From NCBI RefSeq assembly GCF_900099775.1, contig NZ_FMTM01000003.1, positions 124,001-188,000 on the forward strand: a stretch of 64,000 nucleotides of DNA. Direction: 5' to 3'. The notes beneath the pieces are model-generated. The model was not told where the DNA came from and searched no databases. It was given only the letters and a program-made list of their open reading frames with translations. Shown piece by piece: positions 53,206-63,607 of the stretch. Position 1 is the stretch's first letter. The number at the start of each line of letters is the position of its first letter. Origin of the DNA: Rhizobium mongolense subsp. loessense. Lineage in GTDB: Bacteria > Pseudomonadota > Alphaproteobacteria > Rhizobiales > Rhizobiaceae. The position numbers and the translations under genes are program-made.

Positions 53206-53706
53206 TCAATCCGCTTTCGTTGTTTGTCTGTCCCTCATACCCCTCAGAAATGCCTTCACGCTTTCGCGCACGTCCGGAGCGGCACCGTCGAATGCTCTCT
53301 CAATGCGGCGCGATTGCGGCTCCGCCAGAGCGAGCGCGAGTTCGCGCCCGGTCTTAGTCGGATAAAGCTTACGCTGGCGCCGGTCTTCAGGCCCAGCAAC
53401 CTGACGAATATACCCCGAATCGATCAGTTGTTTGAGCACCCGAGCGAGGCTCTGTTTGGTAATCTTCAATGTATCCAAAAGATCGGCAACGGTCATGCCC
53501 GGCTCACGGTTAACGAAATGCACTACCCGATGATGAGCCCGGCCGAACCCGCTTTTTTCGAGGATCGCATCCGGATCAGATACAAAATCGCGATAGGCGA
53601 AAAAGAAGAGCTCGATGATCTCGAAATCGATGATGCCGGTGTTTTCCATCGGTGCGGCCAATGGTTCGGCGTTGGTTACTTTCGAGCTGGTCTGTCGTGC
53701 CGCCAC
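53206..53706 (-). CDS. MarR-family regulator (PetP-like)
   Basis: A 166-residue winged-helix protein. VADLLDTLKITKQSLARVLK (about 84-103) is the DNA-recognition segment, followed by LIDSGYIRQVAGPEDRRQRK, the wing (about 104-123). It is directly followed by the response regulator with no gap, an arrangement like petP-petR. An inverted repeat, TGTCA-N7-TGACA at 53756-53772, lies 50 bases upstream and is a candidate operator for autoregulation and for ilvE on the other strand. The ligand is unknown. Confidence 0.87.
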   Translation of the reverse strand: MAARQTSSKVTNAEPLAAPMENTGIIDFEIIELFFFAYRDFVSDPDAILEKSGFGRAHHRVVHFVNREPGMTVADLLDTLKITKQSLARVLKQLIDSGYIRQVAGPEDRRQRKLYPTKTGRELALALAEPQSRRIERAFDGAAPDVRESVKAFLRGMRDRQTTKAD

Positions 53707-53755
53707 GTCATTTCCTTTCTCGTTCTGCAGGCTCCGGGAAACTTTAGCAAAGATA

Positions 53756-53772
53756 TGTCAGCTTTGTTGACA
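53756..53772. promoter_or_regulatory. Candidate MarR operator overlapping a TTGACA -35 element
   Basis: TGTCA at 53756-53760 and TGACA at 53768-53772 are inverted, separated by 7 bases, a usual MarR-type half-site arrangement. The right half is part of TTGACA (53767-53772), a consensus -35 on the plus strand toward ilvE, with a weak -10 about 17 bases on. Confidence 0.45.
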
Positions 53773-53945
53773 CAATTTTACGCCACTGTTAGCTTCCCCG
53801 GACTTTGCGGAGGCGGGACGTTCCTTCGAAACCGGCCCGTCTTTCCTCCCCATACAACGCATATTTTTCCCCACTGCGTAGTGGATAAAACGTAATATGG
53901 GCAACAATCAACAGGCATGGCGTGCGGGCGCCGGAGGATAAGAGA

Positions 53946-54839
53946 ATGGCTTCAGTTCCCTTCGATCAGCTGGATGGCGAAATCTGGTTCAACGGCGAAT
54001 TCGTGCCCTGGAAGGACGCGAAGGTTCACGTGCTGACGCATGGTCTGCATTATGCCAGTGCGGTCTTCGAAGGCGAGCGCGCCTATGGGGGACGCGTTTT
54101 TAAGCTGACGGAGCATAATCAGCGTCTTCACAAGTCCGCTGAAATCCTTGGATTCAAGGTGCCTTACTCGGTCGAGGAACTCGATGCGGCAACTATCGAA
54201 CTGCTGAAGCGCCAAGGTTTTTCCGATGCCTATGTGCGCCCAATCGCTTGGCGCGGTAGCGAAATGATGGGGATTTCGGCGCAGTCAAACCGCATCAATG
54301 TTGCGATTGCCATCTGGCAGTGGGGCAGCTACTTCAATCCCGCCGAAAAGCTTAAGGGCATTCGCCTCGATATAGCCGAATATCGCCGCCCCGACCCGAA
54401 GACGGCGCCGTCTTCGTCGAAGGCCGCCGGCCTCTACATGATCTGCACCATCTCCAAGCATGCCGCGGAGGCCAAGGGCTATGCAGATGCGATGATGCTC
54501 GATTACCGCGGCCAGGTCGCCGAAGCGACGGGCGCCAACATCTTCTTCGTCAAGGACGGCGTCATCCATACGCCACTTCCCGACTGCTTCCTCAACGGCA
54601 TTACGCGCCAGACGGTGATCGAACTCGCCAAGCGCCGCGGCTATCCGGTCGTCGAGCGGGCAATCCAGCCAGAAGAGCTTTCGGGTTTCAGCGAATGCTT
54701 CTTGACGGGCTCTGCTGCGGAAGTGACGCCGGTCTCCGAGATCGGACCTTATAAATTCACGCCGGCGACGATCTCCGAGACGCTGATGAACGACTACATG
54801 AAGGAAGTTTATCCCGCGGCGTCTATCGCGGCCGAGTAA
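53946..54839 (+). CDS. ilvE: Branched-chain amino acid aminotransferase
   Basis: A 297-residue fold-type IV PLP enzyme acting in the last step of Val, Leu and Ile synthesis. MASVPFDQLDGEIWFNGEFV is the family start, and HVLTHGLHYASAVFEGERAY, the lysine region SSKAAGLYMICTISKHAAEA (PLP Lys near 159) and EATGANIFFVKDG follow. It starts at ATG 53946 after AGGATAAG. It is the only amino-acid gene in this segment, with a terminator after the stop; the MarR operator region lies upstream. Confidence 0.94.
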   Translation: MASVPFDQLDGEIWFNGEFVPWKDAKVHVLTHGLHYASAVFEGERAYGGRVFKLTEHNQRLHKSAEILGFKVPYSVEELDAATIELLKRQGFSDAYVRPIAWRGSEMMGISAQSNRINVAIAIWQWGSYFNPAEKLKGIRLDIAEYRRPDPKTAPSSSKAAGLYMICTISKHAAEAKGYADAMMLDYRGQVAEATGANIFFVKDGVIHTPLPDCFLNGITRQTVIELAKRRGYPVVERAIQPEELSGFSECFLTGSAAEVTPVSEIGPYKFTPATISETLMNDYMKEVYPAASIAAE

Positions 54840-54855
54840 CGTCTCCATCGGCCAG

Positions 54856-54894
54856 AAAGTCCGGTCGCGCCTTTCGCGCACCGGACTTTGTTTT
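54856..54894 (+). terminator. Intrinsic terminator of ilvE
   Basis: AAAGTCCGGT (54856-54865) pairs with ACCGGACTTT (54880-54889) around a GC-rich loop, followed by G and TTTT. It is a typical rho-independent terminator 17 bases after the ilvE stop. The remainder of the gap to 55166 shows nothing I can name. Confidence 0.85.
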
Positions 54895-55166
54895 ACCGAA
54901 TTCGACACCCGACAGGATGCTCCCGCCGATGCTAACGATTGCACCGGCATCAGTTGTGTGATGAGCGGAAATCGTTTCCATGATCTCCGGCCCGGGCGAT
55001 CAATTCGGATCACCGCCAACGCCGCTCCTGCGACATATCGCGATTTTCGAGTGTCGAGGATGGAAGGGGCGCTAAAAGCAACCCATGTGAGAAGTTCGGT
55101 GCGGCAGAAAGCTGCTGGCAACGCTAACGGAATGAGGCGGTCCAACGACCGCCTCACACTGCACGC

Positions 55167-55784
55167 TTATTGATAGACATAGACGATGCGGCGGGTGCCG
55201 GGATCGACGAGCACGGGCCGGTCATTGATGCGCACATAGCGGTACTGATAGTCGGGAATCTCCTGGAAGGTCACGGTATCCGGAACCTCGGCACCCACGA
55301 CGACATCGCCGCCCAACTGAACCGTCTGCGTCGGCGTGGTTTCGATATAGGTGCGGACCGTCTCCGGTGGCGTTATCGCTTCCACGGAGCCGACGGGGCC
55401 AAGCAGTTCATCGCCGGGCGCGGGCTGCGGATCGGCGGGCACCACGGTTGCGGTCGATTCATATGTCACAGACGGGACGCCAAGAACGGCCTCGTTCTCT
55501 TCGACGATCATCGCGTTGCCTTGGTGCTCCACCTGCAGGTATTCAGCATAGACCCAGCCGCGCATGCCGTTAACATCGACGCGGCACCAGCGGCTGCCCT
55601 GGATGCAGCCATCCAAGATGGCCGCAGAGCCCCGCGTTGCCACGCCGACCGAGGGATATTGCGGTCCAGGCCCGGAACGCACGTTGAGGTCGTTGATGGC
55701 CGTCGCGCTCATTTCCGCATGGGCGAAGCCAGCGCTCGCGGCGAGCACGGCACCTGCCAGGAAAAGATTTCTCGTGAAGGTCAT
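55167..55784 (-). CDS. Secreted SH3-domain protein with DUF1236-like tail
   Basis: A 205-residue protein with signal MTFTRNLFLAGAVLAASAGF, cut after about residue 23. The bacterial SH3 domain follows (AINDLNVRSGPGPQYPSVGV, then DGCIQGSRWCRVDVNGMRGW, about 29-80). A Pro-rich linker leads to a C-terminal IPDYQYRYVRINDRPVLVDP segment of the DUF1236 kind. It is probably periplasmic and peptide- or wall-binding. Transcribed alone. Confidence 0.8.
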   Translation of the reverse strand: MTFTRNLFLAGAVLAASAGFAHAEMSATAINDLNVRSGPGPQYPSVGVATRGSAAILDGCIQGSRWCRVDVNGMRGWVYAEYLQVEHQGNAMIVEENEAVLGVPSVTYESTATVVPADPQPAPGDELLGPVGSVEAITPPETVRTYIETTPTQTVQLGGDVVVGAEVPDTVTFQEIPDYQYRYVRINDRPVLVDPGTRRIVYVYQ

Positions 55785-56060
55785 TCTTTTTCTCCTTGCT
55801 TTAGCTGGAATGAAACGCTCCGTTCACCATCTAGTTCCGCCGCTTGACCGCCCGGGCTGAATTCTGGATTCATCGGAAAATCGCAACGAATTGAAATTTA
55901 ATGATAAAGCTGGACAGCGCCGGGCCATTTCAGAGGCGATGAACTGTTGTTACGATGCGTCTTGAAGGCGTGAGGCAAGGGCAATGCCTGGTAAAAGGCG
56001 GCTGGCTTTGATGACCTTTCAAGCTATATCGGAAGCAGGCAGAGACAAGCGAGGCATATC

Positions 56061-56705
56061 ATGGGCATGCTCCAGGCCGGCATCATTCCGGTGACACCCT
56101 TCCAGCAGAATTGCACGGTTCTCTTCGATCCGGACGCGAAGGAGGGCGTAGTCGTCGATCCGGGCGGCGATGTTCCGGTCATTCTCAAAGCGCTTGAGGA
56201 GAACGGCCTGATCATCAAGCAGATCTGGCTGACGCACGGGCATCTCGACCACGCGGGTGGCGCAAAAGAACTGAAGGAAGCGCTCGGCGTTGAAATCGTC
56301 GGTCCGCACGAGGACGATCGGCAGTTGCTGGAGCGGATCGAGATGCAGGCGCTGCAATACGGCATTACCGGTCTTCAAAACGTCGTGCCGGACCGCTGGC
56401 TGAAGGATGGCGACAGGATTTCCTTCGGTAGCCACGAGTTTGAAGTTTATCACACACCCGGCCACGCGCCCGGCCATGTCATCTATTTCAATCGTGCCCA
56501 GAACTTCGCCCATCTCGGCGACGTGCTCTTCAACGGCTCGATCGGCCGAACCGATCTGCCGGGTGGCAATCACCAGCAACTGCTGGGTTCGATCCGCGAC
56601 AAGGTGCTGCCTCTTGGAGATGACGTCGGCTTCATCTGCGGGCATGGCCCTGGCAGCCGCATCGGCGACGAGCGACGCGGCAACCCGTTCCTCAGAGGCA
56701 TCTGA
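56061..56705 (+). CDS. MBL-fold metallohydrolase (glyoxalase II-like)
   Basis: A 214-residue hydrolase. The zinc site motif T-H-x-H-x-D-H is TH-GHLDH in LTHGHLDHAGGAKEL (about 56-70), with further His/Asp ligands at HTPGHAPGHVIYF (about 133-145) and GHGPGS near the end. The length fits the short glyoxalase II-like group, so thioester or related hydrolysis is likely, without a definite substrate. A terminator follows 22 bases after the stop. Confidence 0.9.
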   Translation: MGMLQAGIIPVTPFQQNCTVLFDPDAKEGVVVDPGGDVPVILKALEENGLIIKQIWLTHGHLDHAGGAKELKEALGVEIVGPHEDDRQLLERIEMQALQYGITGLQNVVPDRWLKDGDRISFGSHEFEVYHTPGHAPGHVIYFNRAQNFAHLGDVLFNGSIGRTDLPGGNHQQLLGSIRDKVLPLGDDVGFICGHGPGSRIGDERRGNPFLRGI

Positions 56706-56726
56706 TCTCGGCAGACGAACAAAACA

Positions 56727-56756
56727 AAAGCGCCGCCCGATGAGCGGCGCTTTGCG
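56727..56756. terminator. Hairpin after the MBL hydrolase gene
   Basis: AAAGCGCCGC at 56727-56736 and GCGGCGCTTT at 56744-56753 form a perfect 10-base stem with a 7-base loop, followed by GCG TTT. It lies between two convergent genes and probably terminates both. Confidence 0.78.
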
Positions 56757-56773
56757 TTTAAATGGTCCGCGGA

Positions 56774-57184
56774 TCAGCCTGCGGTGCAGAAGTGCTCGCG
56801 GCCGTCGTTGCCGACGAAGGTGCCGCTTCTCGGATCGAAGCTGCGGTACCGGTAAGAGCAATAGCGCTCCCACTGCGGCGTCCAAGGCTCGATATCAGCC
56901 CGGACAGGGGCGTAGTAACGCGGCGCGCGGTAAACCGGCACGGCTTCGTATTCCGGCTCATAGGGCGGATCGATGTAGCGCGGCTCTTCATAATAGCGCG
57001 GCTGATTGGCGATCGCCGAGCCGACGATCAGGCCGGTTGCGAGACCGACGGCGCCGCCGACAAGCGCTGCGTCGCCATTGTTATGGCGATGCCACCGGTC
57101 ACGGGCGGATGCTTCGCCGATTACAGAAAGGGTGAGGGCTGCGGCAGTAGCGGTCAGAAGAAATGTCTTGGCGAGCCTGTTCAT
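56774..57184 (-). CDS. BA14K family secreted protein
   Basis: A 136-residue protein from ATG 57184, which has AGGAT about 8 bases upstream; ATG 57190 is too close to that site. The signal ends at about residue 26 (GEASA). A Gly-rich membrane-associated stretch (ALVGGAVGLATGLIVGSAIA) and a Tyr/Pro-rich region precede the C-terminal WERYCSYRYRSFDPRSGTFV, the BA14K signature with its C-x-x-RYRSFD core. In Brucella the family is a lectin-like immunoreactive protein. Confidence 0.88.
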   Translation of the reverse strand: MNRLAKTFLLTATAAALTLSVIGEASARDRWHRHNNGDAALVGGAVGLATGLIVGSAIANQPRYYEEPRYIDPPYEPEYEAVPVYRAPRYYAPVRADIEPWTPQWERYCSYRYRSFDPRSGTFVGNDGREHFCTAG

Positions 57185-57279
57185 AATCATATCCTGTTCT
57201 TGGAACCCCGTGAGCGGTTCCTGCACCGTGATGATGACAAGATAGTGGCGGCTATCTGAACGGACGCTGAATGACAAAA

Positions 57280-57297
57280 CCCGGCATGGCTGCCGGG
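57280..57297 (-). terminator. Terminator of the cold-shock gene
   Basis: CCCGGCA (57280-57286) and TGCCGGG (57291-57297) form a 7-base stem with a 4-base loop; on the minus strand it is followed by TTTTG. It is about 35 bases after the stop of the cold-shock gene. Confidence 0.7.
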
Positions 57298-57330
57298 CCT
57301 CAACTCGAATTCGACGGCCTTGTGGAGGCC

Positions 57331-57546
57331 TCAGCCCGCAATCTGCAGATTGACGGCCTTGGGGCCTTTGCCGCGACGATCCGGCTCCGTGTCGAAGCTG
57401 ACCTTCTGATTTTCCGTCAGGCCGGCAAGGCCGGATGCCTGAACGGCAGAAATGTGAACAAAGATGTCGGCGCCACCCTTGTCCGGCTTGATGAATCCGA
57501 ATCCTTTGTCGGTATTGAAGAATTTTACAGTGCCAGTCTCGGCCAT
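57331..57546 (-). CDS. Cold-shock domain protein (CspA family)
   Basis: A 71-residue single-domain RNA chaperone. The RNP-1 motif is KGFGFIKPD (about residues 14-22) and RNP-2 is DIFVHIS (about 27-33), both intact. These proteins melt RNA secondary structure. In alphaproteobacteria several Csp genes exist, and only some are cold-inducible. The 5' region carries no obvious cold box. The gene is followed by a strong hairpin terminator. Confidence 0.95.
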   Translation of the reverse strand: MAETGTVKFFNTDKGFGFIKPDKGGADIFVHISAVQASGLAGLTENQKVSFDTEPDRRGKGPKAVNLQIAG

Positions 57547-58028
57547 GCGTCAGGTCCTTTTCTCTCTGCCCGCCATCCACACGGGCAGCATCAACTATGT
57601 CCCTTGCGGGGCGTTGGCAGGCAATTCTTGAAATTCGAGAAAAAGGTCCCCTCTACCTCGGCCTGTCTCACGACGGGATTATTCCCCATCTTGGCGAAAC
57701 CGGCTGACCGGAATATTAGCGTTTCCGGCGCGCACATACTTAAGGACTTCCCATGCTCGCAAAATGCCCGAACGCCGTGAGATTGCTGCGATTAAGGGGA
57801 ATTGGCAAGCAAAAGTTTTTTAACGTGTTATCGAAAGCACATTCAGGTCGGCTATCCTATTTGCGTCAAAACGCAAAATTTCGCTCGCAGCCCAGGGATG
57901 TTAACGGTTTTGTATTGCTTGCAATAAAAGTTGAGAGCAGTTTTTCCCAAAAATGCAATGATAGCGCGTCCTAGAACGCGCGCTAATTTTTTTCCAGAAT
58001 TGCCGTCCAACGTGGAAAAAGCCATTGC
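57547..58028. other. 482-base AT-rich gap with inverted repeats
   Basis: This region holds the upstream control of the cold-shock gene (minus strand) and the end of the EamA gene (minus). It contains TTTGCGT-CAAA-ACGCAAA (57860-57877) and a plus-strand terminator-like hairpin at 57962-57993. No accepted gene lies on the plus strand. The reading frame from 57753 to 57974 lacks a ribosome-binding site and has no recognisable product. Confidence 0.5.
57962..57993 (+). terminator. Plus-strand terminator with no gene upstream
   Basis: TAGCGCG (57962-57968) and CGCGCTA (57979-57985) form a 7-base GC-rich stem with a 10-base loop and are followed by A and seven T's (57987-57993). This is the orientation of a plus-strand transcript, yet no plus-strand gene precedes it for over 800 bases. 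It may end an unannotated small RNA, or be fortuitous. Confidence 0.5.
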
Positions 58029-58919
58029 TCAAGCGGGCTGGCTGCGTCTTTTTTTGAGTTCCGGTACCAGTTCGACCACAAGCATAGCGATAACCATCAG
58101 CGCACCGCCTGCATAGCCGAGCGGCGGCATCTTCTCTCCAAGTAGCAGGGCGCCGAGTGCCGAGCCGAAGAGCGCTTCGGAGGAGAGGAAGATGGCGGCT
58201 TGCGACGGAGTGGTGTAGCGCTGGCCGATCACCTGCAGCACGAAAGCGACGCCGGAAGAGAAGACGCCGACATAGAGGATCTCCGGTGCCGCGCCCAAGA
58301 TCGCCTCCATGCTGATAGGCTCGACAATTGCGGCCACGAAAAGTGCGGCGAGCGCTGTCACGGCGAATTGGGCTGCCGACAGCGTAAGGGGCCTTCCCGT
58401 GTCGCAGACCGTCGTGCCGGCGAGCGTGATCTGTATCGCCAAGAACGCGGCACAGACGACCGTCAGGCCGTCGCCTGTGGTCAGCGCCGAAAGATGACCG
58501 CCGGACAGCATGTAGATACCGGCGACGGCCATGATGGCACCCGGCCAGATGATCCAGTGCGGCGGTCGGCGCAGGAAGGCGACTGCAATCAGCGGCACGA
58601 AGACAACATAGAGCCCGGTGATGAAGCTGGAGTTCGTCACGGTCGTCGTCTGAAGCCCGATCTGTTGTGTCGAGGCACCGCCGAAAAGGGCAAGGCCGAT
58701 CAAGAGATAATGCCCCAGATGGCGACGCGTCGTCTTAACACTGGCCCTGCGCACTTCAACGAGCAGGAAAGGCAGGACGGCGACGGTCGCGACTGCAAAG
58801 CGCAAGCCTATGAACCAGAACGGACCGATTGCCTTCATGGCCGTCGACTGCGCGACGAAACCGCCGCCCCAGATGGCGGCAGCAAGCAATAGAAGGAGGT
58901 TCGCCTGGACGCGCGTCAT
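58029..58919 (-). CDS. EamA-family (DMT) transporter
   Basis: A 296-residue transporter from ATG 58919 with ten predicted helices in two five-helix EamA repeats. Repeat 1 begins MTRVQANLLLLLAAAIWGGG, then FWFIGLRFAVATVAVLPFLL; repeat 2 includes EILYVGVFSSGVAFVLQVIG and SSEALFGSALGALLLGEKMPP, the conserved end of the second EamA domain. Export of an amino acid or metabolite is typical, but the substrate is unknown. It is the first gene of its strand here. Confidence 0.88.
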   Translation of the reverse strand: MTRVQANLLLLLAAAIWGGGFVAQSTAMKAIGPFWFIGLRFAVATVAVLPFLLVEVRRASVKTTRRHLGHYLLIGLALFGGASTQQIGLQTTTVTNSSFITGLYVVFVPLIAVAFLRRPPHWIIWPGAIMAVAGIYMLSGGHLSALTTGDGLTVVCAAFLAIQITLAGTTVCDTGRPLTLSAAQFAVTALAALFVAAIVEPISMEAILGAAPEILYVGVFSSGVAFVLQVIGQRYTTPSQAAIFLSSEALFGSALGALLLGEKMPPLGYAGGALMVIAMLVVELVPELKKRRSQPA

Positions 58920-59023
58920 ATCAGGCCTCGATGTGGGGCAGGTTGTATCGCGGACGATTACCAGTTGCATTTCGTTTCGGCAAGGGCGAAGAAAGGCTCG
59001 CTCAGAGTGCCGGGACTGCGTGC

Positions 59024-59455
59024 ATGGCCGAAAGAATGACCGTCGGTTACCCCGGAATTCCGCTTGCCACAAAGCTCGGCCTGAGGGACGGGCAGGCGGC
59101 CTTGCTGATCGGCGTGCCCGACGCTATCGGCGCGATCAGCGGCTTTGCCGGCTTCTCGCGCGTTGATGATGCGCTGCCCGAAGACGGCACATGTTTTGAC
59201 TACATACATGTCTTCGAAGCCAAGCGTGTTGCACTGGAAGGCATGGCAGGTCACCTTTTGAGGGCCTTGAAGCCTGACGGAATGCTCTGGATATCCTGGC
59301 CGAAGAAGGCAGCGCGCCTGCCGACGACGATAACTGAGGATGTGCTGCGGGAAATCCTGCTTCCGATCGGTCTCGTGGACGTCAAGGTCTGTGCCATCAA
59401 TTCCGTCTGGTCCGGCCTGAAATTCGTGATCCGCAAGCAACTGCGCAGTGCCTAG
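59024..59455 (+). CDS. DUF3052 family protein
   Basis: A 143-residue soluble protein from ATG 59024; ATG 59036 is an alternative, and the frame is open further upstream but those parts overlap the EamA promoter. GYPGIPLATKLGLRDGQAAL, then DYIHVFEAKRVALEGMAGHL and LKPDGMLWISWPKKAARLPT, match DUF3052. It overlaps the convergent sugar dehydrogenase gene by 4 bases. No reaction is known. Confidence 0.8.
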   Translation: MAERMTVGYPGIPLATKLGLRDGQAALLIGVPDAIGAISGFAGFSRVDDALPEDGTCFDYIHVFEAKRVALEGMAGHLLRALKPDGMLWISWPKKAARLPTTITEDVLREILLPIGLVDVKVCAINSVWSGLKFVIRKQLRSA

Positions 59456-60600
59456 CCGTTCTGGCGGTCGGAGCGCGAGACACGCAGCAGTGCGCCATCG
59501 GCCTCGTCAGTTACTATCAAGAGCGCACCTTCCGGTGCCACGATAACATCCCGCAGGCGGCCGTAATCACCCTCGAAAATCTGCTCCTCTGCAACGAAGG
59601 TACCGCTTTTGTCGCGCTGCATGCGGGCAAGCAGTTCGAATTTGAGCGCTGCTACAAGGAAGTCGCCGTCCCACTCGGGAAACATTTTGCCGCGATAGAT
59701 CGCGAGCGCGCCCGGCGCGATCGACGGATCCCAATAATGCAGCGGCTGTTCCAGTCCTTTCTTGGCCGTGCCTTCGCCGATCTTTGAGCCGGAGTAATTA
59801 CGTCCATAGCTGATGATCGGCCAGCCGTAGTTCTTGCCGGGTTCAATGACATTGATTTCGTCGCCGCCGCGCGCGCCGTGCTCGACGGTGTAGAGTTTGC
59901 CGTCGGCAATGTCGAAGGTGATGCCCTGCGGGTTGCGATGGCCCTTCGACCAGATTATCGGCAGCGCCTTTCCGCTGTCCTTGAACGGGTTGTCCGCAGG
60001 GATGCTGCCGTCGGCATTGATATGCACGATCGAGCCGGCATCATCCTTCCAGTCCTGCGAGCGATGGCTGTCGCCGCGGTCTCCGATGCTGATAAAGAGA
60101 CTACCGTCGCCCGCAATGGCGATGCGCGAACCGTATTGGATACTGCCGCCGGTGAACTGCTTCATCGTGAAGATCGTCTTCACGTTCTCAAGTTTGCTGC
60201 CGTCGGTGGCAAGCGTGGCGCTGAAGGCTTCGGTTCCCGAGCCTCTTCGATTGGCGGTCGATGCCGTGAAATAGATCGTGCGGCTCGTCGCAAAATCCGG
60301 CGCAAGCGCCACGTCCATCAAGCCGCCCTGGCCACGGGCGCGGACGTCCGGCACGCCTCTGATCGGATCTGAAAGCGTGCCGTCCCTGACGATCCGCATC
60401 CGCCCAGGCCGTTCGGTCACCAGATAGGCGCCGTCAGGCAGCACTTCCACGGCCCAGGGATGCTCCAGCCCTTCCGCCAGGGTTTCGACATTGACTGCGA
60501 CCTTCTCGGTCTCGACCCTGTCTGCCGCCGCGGCGAAACCGGGTGCGAAGACCGGCGCGCCGAAAAGCACCGAAGCGGCGAATGTTCTGGCGATAGTCAT
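59452..60600 (-). CDS. Secreted PQQ-dependent sugar dehydrogenase-like protein (Yli/Asd type)
   Basis: A 382-residue beta-propeller protein from ATG 60600 with a signal peptide ending at about residue 25. GLEHPWAVEVLPDGAYLVTE (about 46-65), GGSIQYGSRIAIAGDGSLFI, GHRNPQGITFDIADGKLYTV and HGARGGDEIN are the typical soluble aldose sugar dehydrogenase motifs, including the active-site His and Arg. The cofactor is probably PQQ, made elsewhere or scavenged. Transcribed alone, convergent with DUF3052. Confidence 0.88.
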   Translation of the reverse strand: MTIARTFAASVLFGAPVFAPGFAAAADRVETEKVAVNVETLAEGLEHPWAVEVLPDGAYLVTERPGRMRIVRDGTLSDPIRGVPDVRARGQGGLMDVALAPDFATSRTIYFTASTANRRGSGTEAFSATLATDGSKLENVKTIFTMKQFTGGSIQYGSRIAIAGDGSLFISIGDRGDSHRSQDWKDDAGSIVHINADGSIPADNPFKDSGKALPIIWSKGHRNPQGITFDIADGKLYTVEHGARGGDEINVIEPGKNYGWPIISYGRNYSGSKIGEGTAKKGLEQPLHYWDPSIAPGALAIYRGKMFPEWDGDFLVAALKFELLARMQRDKSGTFVAEEQIFEGDYGRLRDVIVAPEGALLIVTDEADGALLRVSRSDRQNG

Positions 60601-60662
60601 GTGGCGTTTCCCGTCGCTTTCATCCACTTTCAACGTGGAGCGGAGGGCAGGGCGCTTCAACC

Positions 60663-62954
<2,292 letters not shown>

Positions 62955-62974
62955 GGCAGTTGGCAGAATTGAAG

Positions 62975-63004
62975 AAAAGGCCCGTCAGCGATGGCGGGCT
63001 TTTC
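62975..63004 (+). terminator. Terminator of aatA
   Basis: AAAAGGCCCGTC and GGCGGGCTTTT pair with one bulge (62975-63004) and end in TTTTCCC. It is about 20 bases after the aatA stop. Confidence 0.65.
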
Positions 63005-63057
63005 CCTTTTGATCCGGTCGTTGTCGGTGTGGCTGCATTTGATGCAAGAAAACTGTA

Positions 63058-63186
63058 TCGATCTTCGATCCCAAGAACGGCCGGACTGAGCTTGCCCGTG
63101 AGGTCGAGGACGGGAACACGATTGTCATATCGCGAAACGGCCGTCGGGTCTTCGATCTCGTCCCGCATAAGCAGCGCGGCGGGTGA
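63058..63186 (+). pseudogene. Remnant of a Phd/YefM-type antitoxin gene
   Basis: From 63058 the frame reads SIFDPKNGRTELAREVEDGN, then TIVISRNGRRVFDLVPHKQR, GG and stop at 63184-63186. This is the Phd/YefM antitoxin pattern (the ...VExGxxxVISRxGxxVxxLVPh... core). No start codon occurs in frame upstream before a stop at 63040, so the N-terminus is lost. It is followed by a broken PIN toxin, supporting a former toxin-antitoxin pair. Confidence 0.65.
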
Positions 63187-63278
63187 ACCTTGATGCGTCC
63201 GAAGCTTACCTCAAGAGCAAGACATCACGAGGACGCAGATGTTCATCGCCGACGTCTTCGATGGTCCCCGCCAGCGGC

Positions 63279-63385
63279 GATCCCTTCGATCCGCCTTCTG
63301 CTCGCCCAATGCCCGAGTTGAAGGATTGCAGCTTGTGACAATCGACCGGGCTCTTGCAGGCTATCGGCCGGACCTGACATTCTAA
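63279..63385 (+). pseudogene. Remnant of a PIN-domain (VapC) toxin gene
   Basis: The C-terminal PIN motif is readable only if an extra C near 63291 and an extra T near 63310 are removed: DPFDRLLLAQARVEGLQLVT, then IDRALAGYRPDLTF with stop. That is the classical VapC end (D-P-F-D-R-L-L-x-A-Q, ..., T-x-D). The rest of the gene is not recognisable between 63187 and 63278. Confidence 0.65.
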
Positions 63386-63607
63386 TTCGGTTCTTCGACA
63401 GCCGATGATCTTCCACATCAGGCAGTGCGACTGCGGGCGAATTTGCAGTCTTGTGCATTTAATGGAATACTGCCGATATTGGTCAGCCGGAAGCAATCGC
63501 GGCGTGCCTCGTAATTCTCGCCTTGCCGCGCGCGATGGAACCGGATGCAGTCCGGCGACCTCGGCTGATTGCCGACAGATCGGGTAACGAGAAAAGAGGA
63601 GAGGTGT
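63386..63607. other. Gap between toxin remnant and DUF2188 gene
   Basis: A 222-base stretch, AT-richer than its surroundings. It must contain the promoter of the DUF2188 gene. Only overlapping short frames, none with a ribosome-binding site, are present. Confidence 0.3.

Noticed and set aside
57753-57974. Plus-strand ORF of 73 codons in the cold-shock upstream gap
   Set aside because: It has no ribosome-binding site and no recognised product, and it ends inside the terminator-like hairpin.
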